A stretch of DNA of 11,060 nt, taken from the NCBI RefSeq assembly GCF_001509485.1, contig NZ_LLZI01000053.1, positions 1-11,060 of the forward strand. The letters are read 5' to 3'. Positions 6,077 through 11,060 of the stretch are shown one piece after another. Under the pieces are notes generated by a model. It was given only the letters and a program-made list of their open reading frames with translations, made no database searches and was not told the DNA's origin. Position 1 is the first letter of the stretch, and each line of letters opens with the position of its first letter. Source of the DNA: Streptomyces sp. NRRL F-4489. GTDB taxonomy: Bacteria; Actinomycetota; Actinomycetes; Streptomycetales; Streptomycetaceae. The position numbers and the translations under genes were made by a program.

Positions 6077-7552
6077 TCACCGGTACTCCGACAGCCTGCG
6101 CCCGATACCCAGCACCGCGGCCGCCGCGCCCACCAGGGCCAGCACCCCGGCCCCCACCGCCAGCCCGCCGAACGCCGCCCGCCCGCCGTCCACCGCCGCC
6201 CGGAACCGCTCCTGCTCGTACTCCAGCGCCCGCCGCAGCCCGCCGTCCACCCGGTCGAACGACGCCCCCGTCGACCCGTCCCCGCCGATCACCTGCTTCA
6301 GCGCCCGCTCGTAGTCCCCCCGGTCGTCCGCCGCCCGCGCCGCGGCGTGCCGCTCCCGCCACTCCCGGACGGCCGCCAGCGCGTCCCGCACCGGGCGCCG
6401 CCCCGCCTCGTCGTCCGCCACCGCCAGCGCCGCCCCCAGCGCACCCCCGGACGCTTCCCCACCCTGCCCTTCCGCGCCCGCCAACTCCCGCATCCGGTCC
6501 CGGAATCCGACCTCGTAGAAGTCCTTCTGGTCGGATGTCAGCACCGCGCCGCGCGCCACCAAGGTGAGATTCTCGTCGCCGCGCGCCCGCAGCGCGTCGA
6601 TCCGGGCCGCGTTGAGCGCCCCCAGCGACCGGGCGCCGTGCCCGGCGGCGTCGCCCAGCCCCGCCCGCGCCACCGCATGCCCCGCCACCAGCCACAGCAG
6701 CACCGCCACGGACGCGACCGTCGCCGCCAGCAGCCCGCGGTTGAACACCCGGTGCGTGCGCCGGTAATGCCGGCGCTGCGCCCACACCAGCGCCCCGATG
6801 GCGATCACCCCCGCGGTCAGTGCCCACCACGGCCAGGCCATGGCCCGCTCCTGATCGGCGGCCAGCCGTGCCGTCTCCGCCTCGTACAACGCCCGGGCGG
6901 CGGGCAGGAGTTCCGACCGCATGCGCTCGTTGGCGTACCGCAGATAGGCGCCGCCCAGCGGCAGCCCCTGGCGGTTGTCGGCCTTGGCGGTCTCGATCAG
7001 CCCCGCGTACCGGGGCAGCAGCTCGTTCAGCCGCGCGATCTGCGCCGCCGCCGGGTCCGCCGCGCCGTCCGCCGCTCCCGGCGCCCGCGCGTTCGCCGCC
7101 GCCTTGACCAGCAGCTGCGACGCGGTGGCGAGGTCGTCCGCGTACCGCTGGCGGGTCGCCGCGGGCTCCACCGCCCCGGCGAGGAACCCGGCGGCGGCCG
7201 TGGTGTCCGCGTCCGCCAGCGAACCGTAGACCCGCGCCGCGTCCGAGGCCAGCAGCTGGCTGCGGGCCACCACGTCCCGGGCCGCCGCCGCCCGGTCCGA
7301 CACCTGCCAGGCGGTGGCCGCCCCGAACACCAGGACCAGCAGCGCCAGCACCGCCCCGATGGCGCGCAGCCTCCCCGGCTCGGTCGTCGCGGCCGCCCGC
7401 AACTGGTCCAGCCCCTCGGCCCACGCGGTCCGCCGGCGCCCCGAGGGCACCGCCGGCCGCCCCTCCACCAGGACGTCCCCGCCCGGCCCGGGCTCCTGCG
7501 GCGCCACCGGGGAAGCGGACGCCACGGACGATGCGGACGACACCGACGACAT
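6077..7552 (-). CDS. glnX: GlnX-like four-helix membrane sensor/transducer
   Basis: A 491-aa integral membrane protein; ATG 7552 has AGGGGG 10 bases upstream. A Ser-rich N-terminal tail (MSSVSSASSVASASP) and basic stretch (about 1-63) precede TM1 (64-83). Then come a long helical loop (84-239), TM2 (240-258), a short Arg/His-rich loop (259-272), TM3 (273-294), a second helical loop (295-460), TM4 (461-484) and a short basic tail. The positive-inside rule puts both ends and the Arg loop in the cytoplasm and both long loops outside, the layout expected for GlnX. In mycobacteria GlnX couples the binding protein GlnH to the kinase PknG. First gene of the operon, directly before the GlnH-like gene (gap of 14 bases, or 4-base overlap if GTG 6080 is used). 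No kinase, HAMP or enzymatic motif is seen. The name rests mainly on topology and neighbours, since this family diverges quickly. Confidence 0.85.
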   Translation of the reverse strand: MSSVSSASSVASASPVAPQEPGPGGDVLVEGRPAVPSGRRRTAWAEGLDQLRAAATTEPGRLRAIGAVLALLVLVFGAATAWQVSDRAAAARDVVARSQLLASDAARVYGSLADADTTAAAGFLAGAVEPAATRQRYADDLATASQLLVKAAANARAPGAADGAADPAAAQIARLNELLPRYAGLIETAKADNRQGLPLGGAYLRYANERMRSELLPAARALYEAETARLAADQERAMAWPWWALTAGVIAIGALVWAQRRHYRRTHRVFNRGLLAATVASVAVLLWLVAGHAVARAGLGDAAGHGARSLGALNAARIDALRARGDENLTLVARGAVLTSDQKDFYEVGFRDRMRELAGAEGQGGEASGGALGAALAVADDEAGRRPVRDALAAVREWRERHAAARAADDRGDYERALKQVIGGDGSTGASFDRVDGGLRRALEYEQERFRAAVDGGRAAFGGLAVGAGVLALVGAAAAVLGIGRRLSEYR

Positions 7553-7627
7553 CGACGAACCACCCCCTGTTCGCTGACTGCGGGACGGCCCCGCGCCCGG
7601 CGCCTCGGGAACGGGCGCACGGCCGTC

Positions 7628-7633
7628 AGTATG
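7628..7633 (-). promoter_or_regulatory. Weak -10-like box for the glnX operon
   Basis: Reads CATACT on the minus strand (4 of 6 against TATAAT) and would start transcription about 70 bases before ATG 7552. No good -35 box is visible at 17-18 bases, so it would need an activator or another sigma factor, or is not the promoter. Confidence 0.25.
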
Positions 7634-7673
7634 TCCGCGGCGCCCCGCCACCACACCGCACTTGACCCGATCT

Positions 7674-7684
7674 TGTTCGGAACA
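7674..7684. promoter_or_regulatory. Candidate GntR operator palindrome
   Basis: TGTTC-G-GAACA is a perfect inverted repeat with an odd centre. It lies about midway between glnX (7552) and the regulator (7827). The TGT-N5-ACA core resembles the TNGT...ACNA-type sites of FadR/FCD regulators, and autoregulation through the shared region is common for this family. No second copy was noticed nearby, and assignment is inference. Confidence 0.4.
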
Positions 7685-7771
7685 CCAAAGCAAACCCGGC
7701 CCGGCCCGCACCTCTAAACGGGCCGACTGCACCGCCCTCCGGCAACCGGGCGGGCCCGGCCGCCACCGCAT

Positions 7772-7777
7772 TACCCT
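7772..7777 (+). promoter_or_regulatory. -10-like box for the gntR-type gene
   Basis: TACCCT fits the TANNNT pattern of actinomycete housekeeping promoters and would give a leader of about 43 bases before GTG 7827. No convincing -35 box precedes it. Confidence 0.3.
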
Positions 7778-7826
7778 GGACGGCGGAGTCGCCGGACATC
7801 AGGCGACCGAGAAGGGGAGTGATCGA

Positions 7827-8519
7827 GTGCAGGCCGTCCGCAAGGGCCGGGTGTCGCTCGTGGAGTCCGCGACCGACGAGATCCGCGGCCAGATCGTCAA
7901 CGGCACCTGGCCCGTCGGCAGCCGCATCCCGCCCGAGAGCGCGCTCTCCGAGGCCCTGGGCGTCAGCCGCGCCTCGGTCCGCGAGGCCGTCCGCTCCCTG
8001 GTCCACTCCGGCCTCCTCGAACCCCGCCAGGGCGACGGCACGTTCGTGATCTCCGACGACGACAGCGCGGTCGCCCTCCGCCGCCGCCTGGAACGCGCCG
8101 AGCTGAGCCATGTCACCCAGGTCCGCCAGGGCCTCGACGTGGTCGCCGCGCGCCAGGCCGCCAAGCACCGCACCGACGAGCAGCTCGCCGGCATCGAGGC
8201 GGCCCTGGCCCGCCGCAAGGCCGCCCTCGCCGCCCGCGACAGCGAGGCGTTCACCGCCGCCGACGCCGAGTTCCACGTCCTGGTCGCCGAGGCCGGCGCC
8301 AACCCCGTCCTCGCCGACATCTACCGCTCGCTGAGCGCCGCCCTGCGCGAGGAACTGCGCCGCGCCGCCTGCCTGGACACCGCCGACGCCGCCCGCACCG
8401 ACCCGCACGCCCGCCTCACCGACGCCATCCGCGCCCAGGACCCCCAGGCCGCCGTCGACGCCGCCGTCCTCCTCCTCGCGGGCCACGTCCGCGATCTGGC
8501 GCTGCCGCTGGATGACTGA
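7827..8519 (+). CDS. GntR-family transcriptional regulator, FadR/FCD subfamily
   Basis: A 230-aa DNA-binding regulator. GTG 7827 follows GGGGAG with a 7-base spacer; the frame stays open upstream but that part reads as leader. The N-terminal winged helix-turn-helix spans about 9-76: IRGQIVNGTWPVGSRIPPES, then LGVSRASVREAVRSLVHSGL and wing EPRQGDGTFV. The C-terminal FCD effector domain covers about 95-225. Its likely metal ligands are D146 and H150 (DAEFH), H194 (DPHARL) and H220 (AGHVRD), the usual Asp/His set. FCD domains bind small organic acids or amino-acid-derived ligands. It is transcribed away from the glnX-glnH-pknG operon and shares the intergenic region, so control of that operon and of itself is plausible. 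Effector and targets are unknown. No transporter or enzyme gene follows it that would hint at a pathway. Confidence 0.94.
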   Translation: MQAVRKGRVSLVESATDEIRGQIVNGTWPVGSRIPPESALSEALGVSRASVREAVRSLVHSGLLEPRQGDGTFVISDDDSAVALRRRLERAELSHVTQVRQGLDVVAARQAAKHRTDEQLAGIEAALARRKAALAARDSEAFTAADAEFHVLVAEAGANPVLADIYRSLSAALREELRRAACLDTADAARTDPHARLTDAIRAQDPQAAVDAAVLLLAGHVRDLALPLDD

Positions 8520-8572
8520 GGGGGCTGAGGGAGAGGGGAGAGGCTGTGGGGGCTGAGGCTGCTGAGGGTGGG
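8520..8572 (+). other. G-tract cluster directly after the regulator stop
   Basis: Runs GGGGG (8520-8524), GGG (8529-8531), GGGG (8535-8538), GGGGG (8548-8552), GGG (8566-8568) and GGG (8570-8572) on the mRNA strand could form an RNA quadruplex at the 3' end of the gntR-type transcript. There is no ordinary hairpin terminator here. Confidence 0.45.
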
Positions 8573-8647
8573 CGGTTGCGGACGCGGTGGAGGGGTGACG
8601 TCTGAGATCGGATCCGATCGGCGGAGGCGCGGGCGGGGAACGGGCGT

Positions 8648-8687
8648 GGGCTTGAGCACGGGCACGGGCACGGGCACGGGCTTGAGC
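8648..8687. repeat. Hexamer repeat flanked by 10-bp direct repeats
   Basis: Four perfect ACGGGC units (8658-8681), with GGGCTTGAGC at 8648-8657 and again at 8678-8687. The hexamer is the reverse complement of the GCCCGT units near the left edge. It looks like slippage-prone non-coding DNA. Confidence 0.8.
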
Positions 8688-8825
8688 GTGCGGGAGAGAC
8701 GCCGGGCCTCCATCGAGACGGTCGCTGACGTGTTCGCTGACGCAGACGCCGGGAGGTGTGAGGGCGGCTGAGCGATAGGGGCGCACATCGGCGAGCCCGC
8801 GCCCCCGATTCACTCCCTCACGCCG

Positions 8826-8854
8826 CTGACGAAATCTCCCTCGGCTACTACGCT
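8826..8854 (+). promoter_or_regulatory. Candidate housekeeping-type promoter for the small gene at 8906
   Basis: CTGACG and TACGCT separated by 17 bases fit the TTGACN / TANNNT pattern of actinomycete HrdB-type promoters with one mismatch in the -35. Transcription would start near 8861, about 45 bases before the ATG. Confidence 0.5.
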
Positions 8855-8905
8855 CAGTGACGAAAGGTTGGCCTCCCGCCAACCACCGAGCCACGGAGGC
8901 ACGTC

Positions 8906-9214
8906 ATGCGTCACCTCACCCGACTCCTCACACCCCTCACCCGGGCCGTCACCGACCCGCCGCCCGCCTTCCCCGAAATCCCCACCGCGGCCAGCGGCTT
9001 TCTCACCATCGGCAACACCACCTACATCAACCCGGCCGGCACCTACCCCCTCTTCCACACCCCCGACGGGTCCCCCACCCCCGTCAACAACGACACCGAC
9101 CGCCCCCTCACCATCCTCACGGAACGCGACCACTCCCCGCCGCCCCCCGACCTCCTCCTCGCCCCCGGCGAACGCACGGATACCAGAAGAGGCGACTGGG
9201 TCCACGTGGGCTGA
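8906..9214 (+). CDS. Small Pro/Thr-rich hypothetical protein (102 aa)
   Basis: I do not recognise this protein. ATG 8906 has an ideal ribosome site (GGAGG, 6-base spacer) and a promoter-like pair upstream. Codons end in C or G almost throughout, which supports it being expressed. The sequence has a short basic, weakly amphipathic start (MRHLTRLLTPLTRAV), a middle with beta-like character (GFLTIGNTTYINPAGTYPLF), a Pro/Asp-rich stretch (SPPPPDLLLAPGE) and the ending RRGDWVHVG. There is no Cys, no clear signal peptide and no membrane helix. Near the end, two consecutive AGA Arg codons (9185-9190) stand out, as AGA is very rare in such genomes. They may reflect recent acquisition or a worn 3' end. 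It stands alone between the regulator and the convergent sugar kinase. Confidence 0.6.
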   Translation: MRHLTRLLTPLTRAVTDPPPAFPEIPTAASGFLTIGNTTYINPAGTYPLFHTPDGSPTPVNNDTDRPLTILTERDHSPPPPDLLLAPGERTDTRRGDWVHVG

Positions 9215-9637
9215 CCGCCGCGCGACCGGAACATGCCGGATCACCGATGGCGTGCCCGCGAGGGACGGTTTCGTCGGGGCGTAGGGGCGCCGGTGCGTCG
9301 GGGCGTAGGGGCGCCGGTGCATCGGGCGCGAGGGCGGTGTGGGCTGCGCTGAGTGCCTCGGGTGCGTGGGGCGCGCTGGTGCGTTGGGCGCGGCCGGTGC
9401 GGCGGGTGCGGGGAACCCGCTGGGCTTCCGGGCCCGCGAGTTCGTCAGGCGGGATGGCCCGGATCGGTGCCGTGTCCCGGATGGATCGCCGGGCCTCGGA
9501 TCGATGGGCTACGCCTCTGCGGTCTCTCGCGGGGCATGTCTCAGCGGCTCTCGATCTGGGTGGCGTCACGCCCCAGCCAGGCGTCGCCTTCCCCGGATCG
9601 GTGCCCCGTCCTCGTCCCCAACCCGCCTAATCCCCTC
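9215..9637. other. Convergent intergenic region with minisatellite; no convincing gene
   Basis: 423 bases between the ends of the small gene (plus) and the sugar kinase (minus). Frames on both strands lack ribosome sites and have unconvincing composition. It contains the 24-bp duplication at 9273-9320, degenerate copies after it to about 9410, and a 14-bp direct repeat (9458-9471 and 9592-9605). No clear bidirectional terminator was found. It may be decayed coding sequence. Confidence 0.55.
9273..9320. repeat. Perfect 24-bp tandem duplication
   Basis: Two identical 24-base units (9273-9296 and 9297-9320), each containing GGGGCGTAGGGGCGCC, followed by decayed partial copies rich in GGGCGCG and GGTGCG. 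Read on the minus strand the unit encodes HRRPYAPT, but no supported gene uses that frame. Confidence 0.9.
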
Positions 9638-10633
9638 CTACGCCGCCCACTCCGCCCGCAGCCGCTCGTAGGAGTCCTGCGGGGGGCGGGGGGTGAGGTG
9701 GTCGAGGGCGGCGAGGGCGGCGCCGAGGACCGGGGGCGCGGTGAGGACGTGCGGGACGGCCTTCGGAGCCCGTTCCGCCAGGAGTTGGGTGAGGTGGTTG
9801 TGGAGGAGCGGATGCCGGGCGGAGAGCACACTGCCGCCCAGGATGACCGGAACGGGTTCGGAGAGGAGGCCGAGACGCTGTAGGGCGACGGTGGCCATGA
9901 GGGCGATCTCCTCGGCCTGGCGTGCCACGAGGGCGCGGGCGACGGTATCGCCAGCCGCCGCGACGGCGAAGAGCAGCGGGGCGAGTTCGTGCCGCCGGGC
10001 GGCGGGGAGCCGACCCAGGTGCAGGGCCTCGATCAGCTCCAGCATGGTGGTCAGGCCGAAGTGGGCGGGGAGCGCGCGGGAGAGTTCGCTGGGTTCGCCG
10101 CGGCCGTCCTCGGCGCGGGCCGCGTGCCAGAGGGCTTCGTCGGCGAGGAAGGAACCGCCGCCCCAGTCGCCGGAGATCCGGCCGATGGCCGGGAAGCGGG
10201 CGGTGGCGCCGCCGCGGCCGAGCCCGACGCAGTTGATGCCCGCGCCGCAGACGACCGCGACGCCCAACTGCTCGGCGTCGTCGGCGAGTCCGGCGCGGAG
10301 CACGGCGAAGGTGTCGTTGCGGACGGTGACGGTGTCCGCCCAGCCACGGGAGGTGATGTCGGCGGTCAGGCGGGTGACTTCGATGGGGAGGTCGGCATTG
10401 GCGAGGAAGGCGGACAGGTGGGCGACCGGGCCGTCGCCGGCCGGGCCGGCCTGGGCCCGGGCCGCGGCGATCAGCGGAGCCAGGTCGTCCACGGCGCGGG
10501 ACGGGCCGTTGGCCGGGGGCTGGAAGCCGCCGCCGCGGGCCCGGCCGAGGACGCTGCCGTCCGCGGCCACCAGGGCCACGTCGGTCTTGCTGTTGCCCGC
10601 GTCGATGGCGAGCGCTGTGGCGGTCAGGCCCAC
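9638..10633 (-). CDS. BadF/BadG-family sugar kinase, N-acetylglucosamine-kinase type
   Basis: A 331-aa cytoplasmic ATP-dependent kinase of the ASKHA fold. GTG 10633 follows GGGAG by 8 bases and overlaps the upstream GH4 stop by 10 bases. Motifs: phosphate-1 loop AIDAGNSKTDVAL (9-21); sugar-side N106-D107 (RNDTFA), with D107 the likely catalytic base; phosphate-2 VVCGAGINCVG (127-137); GRISGDWGGGSFLADEAL (151-168), family-typical; adenosine motif VILGGSVL (263-270). Length is normal for the family. The substrate is probably a glucosamine- or glucose-type sugar, possibly a disaccharide made into the 6-phosphate for the GH4 neighbour. True N-acetylglucosamine specificity cannot be read from the sequence. 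BadF-type CoA-dehydratase activators are unlikely, as the Cys motif for their iron-sulfur cluster is missing. Confidence 0.92.
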   Translation of the reverse strand: MGLTATALAIDAGNSKTDVALVAADGSVLGRARGGGFQPPANGPSRAVDDLAPLIAAARAQAGPAGDGPVAHLSAFLANADLPIEVTRLTADITSRGWADTVTVRNDTFAVLRAGLADDAEQLGVAVVCGAGINCVGLGRGGATARFPAIGRISGDWGGGSFLADEALWHAARAEDGRGEPSELSRALPAHFGLTTMLELIEALHLGRLPAARRHELAPLLFAVAAAGDTVARALVARQAEEIALMATVALQRLGLLSEPVPVILGGSVLSARHPLLHNHLTQLLAERAPKAVPHVLTAPPVLGAALAALDHLTPRPPQDSYERLRAEWAA

Positions 10634-11060
10634 GTGAGGTGCTCCCGGTTGTGTGCGATCAGCTCGTCGGCGAGCCGGTCCGCGTAGTCGATCTGGCCGA
10701 TCAGGGGGTGGGCGAGGAGTGCCGCGAAGACCCGGTCGCGGCCGCCTTTGAGCGCGGCTTCCAGAGCCAGGTGCTCATAGGCCGTGACGTTGGCGACCAG
10801 TCCGGCGAACAGGGGGGCGAGGGGGCGGAGGGGGAGGGGGGAGGGGCCCCCGGGCCCCACCCCGGCCGGCACCTCGATCACCGCGTCATCCGGCAGGAAC
10901 GGCAACGTCCCGTTGTTGAACGTATTCACCACCTGCACGCTCGCCGCGCCGACAGGCCCGAACGAGCCAGTTCCGCCAACCTCCGGGCCGCCTCCCGCCG
11001 TGGCGCCGCCGCCCGCGCCCGCACCGCCACCCACCGCACCGCCACCCGTACCCGCAGGGG
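10624..11060 (-). CDS. 6-phospho-beta-glucosidase-like GH4 protein, C-terminal part (runs off right edge)
   Basis: The frame is open from the edge to TGA 10624, about 145 codons; the true start lies outside. The fragment matches the end of GH4 glycosidases: VVNTFNNGTLPFLPDDAVIE followed by VPA, where the family has VN-x-x-N-x-G and then a Val-Glu-Val-Pro motif. The last 60 residues fit too: LVANVTAYEHLALEAALKGG, then ALLAHPLIGQIDYADRLADE and the end HLTWA. GH4 enzymes use NAD and a divalent metal to cleave 6-phospho-glycosides; those sites lie in the missing part. Just before the conserved block the frame is almost pure Gly/Ala (10939 to the edge), unusual inside a GH4 domain. It overlaps the kinase gene by 10 bases, so the two are co-translated. 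A GTG at 11034 is internal, not a start. Confidence 0.85.
   Translation of the reverse strand, partial: PAGTGGGAVGGGAGAGGGATAGGGPEVGGTGSFGPVGAASVQVVNTFNNGTLPFLPDDAVIEVPAGVGPGGPSPLPLRPLAPLFAGLVANVTAYEHLALEAALKGGRDRVFAALLAHPLIGQIDYADRLADELIAHNREHLTWA
10812..10846 (+). other. Dense G-tract run (quadruplex-capable) within the GH4 gene
   Basis: Five runs of 4-6 G (10812-10817, 10821-10825, 10830-10834, 10836-10841, 10843-10846) with loops of 1-4 bases lie on the strand opposite the mRNA, i.e. the template strand. They encode the Pro/Leu-rich PSPLPLRPLAPL segment. Confidence 0.7.

Larger units (their letters stand above)
7553..7826. promoter_or_regulatory. Divergent promoter region between the glnX operon and the gntR-type gene
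   Basis: The 274 bases between two divergent starts must hold promoters for both. It is less GC-rich in the middle (about 7660-7720) than the flanking genes. It holds the palindrome at 7674-7684 and weak -10-like boxes on both strands. No open frame within it is convincing. Confidence 0.7.
8520..8905. other. Intergenic region: G-rich, repetitive, no convincing gene
   Basis: A 386-base gap after the regulator. It starts with a run of G-tracts separated by CTGA-type spacers (8520-8572), holds a hexamer repeat (8648-8687), and ends with a candidate promoter and ribosome site for the small gene at 8906. Open frames across it are dipeptide repeats (Gly-Thr, Ala-Arg) without ribosome sites. No classical hairpin-plus-U terminator was seen after the regulator stop. 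Confidence 0.6.

Noticed and set aside
6081..7424. The glnH frame stays open upstream across the glnX gene
   Set aside because: The translation is Gly/Arg/Ala-rich shadow of the membrane-protein gene; the start with a signal segment at 6062 is clear.
8648..8687. Possible CRISPR-like array
   Set aside because: The repeats are 6-bp tandem units without spacers.
8568..8771. Plus-strand 67-codon frame in the 8520-8905 gap
   Set aside because: No ribosome site, Gly/Arg/Thr dipeptide repeats, and poor third-position bias.
7626..8894. Minus-strand 422-codon frame opposite the gntR-type gene
   Set aside because: It mirrors the regulator and then runs through the Ala-Arg-coding hexamer repeat; the plus frame has clear HTH and FCD motifs.
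8810..9322. Minus-strand frame starting with a HRRPYAPT duplication
   Set aside because: It runs opposite the small gene, has Gly/Val/Glu shadow composition and no ribosome site.
9458..9605. 14-bp direct repeat (9458-9471 and 9592-9605) as attachment-site or insertion footprint
   Set aside because: No integrase, terminal inverted repeat or tRNA nearby; a repeat of this length is likely by chance in biased DNA.
11032..11034. GTG 11034 as the start of a 136-aa protein
   Set aside because: The frame remains open to the window edge and the sequence is the C-terminal end of a larger GH4 enzyme.

Overview
The window is extremely GC-rich. Its genes use G/C at almost every third codon position, have Shine-Dalgarno-led ATG or GTG starts, and include a PknG-type kinase, a GntR/FCD regulator and a GH4/BadF sugar pair. 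This points to Streptomyces or a close relative. Gene calls rest on reading frames, start sites and recognisable motifs. Family names come from remembered family sequences, not from a search.

Positions 1-7552, minus strand, hold one tightly packed transcription unit, read from high to low coordinates: a four-helix membrane protein (GlnX-like, 7552-6077); an amino-acid-binding periplasmic-type protein (GlnH-like, 6062-5028); an alpha-helical protein of unknown function (4869-3574); a large PknG-type serine/threonine kinase (3574-776); and the start of a zinc-ribbon protein with a long disordered linker (774 to the window edge). Three junctions overlap or nearly touch. Only the GlnH/helical-protein gap (158 bases) contains possible hairpins. 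In mycobacteria, GlnH and GlnX pass extracellular amino-acid availability to PknG, which controls 2-oxoglutarate/glutamate metabolism through an FHA-domain protein. The same logic probably applies here, with two extra partners: the helical protein and the zinc-ribbon protein, which may be a phosphatase.

Positions 7553-7826 form a divergent control region with a perfect 11-bp palindrome near its middle. Positions 7827-8519, plus strand, encode a FadR-type (FCD) GntR regulator, a candidate controller of the divergent operon. Positions 8520-8905 are G-rich, repetitive and non-coding, with a candidate promoter at the end for a small orphan protein (8906-9214, 102 aa). Positions 9215-9637 look non-coding and contain a perfect 24-bp tandem duplication.

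Positions 9638-11060, minus strand, belong to a second, unrelated unit for sugar use: the C-terminal part of a GH4 6-phospho-beta-glucosidase (running off the right edge) overlapping a BadF/N-acetylglucosamine-kinase-type sugar kinase. The kinase could phosphorylate an imported sugar, with the GH4 enzyme cleaving the phospho-glycoside.

No tRNA, rRNA, insertion sequence, CRISPR array or in-frame TTA (bldA-type) codon was seen.
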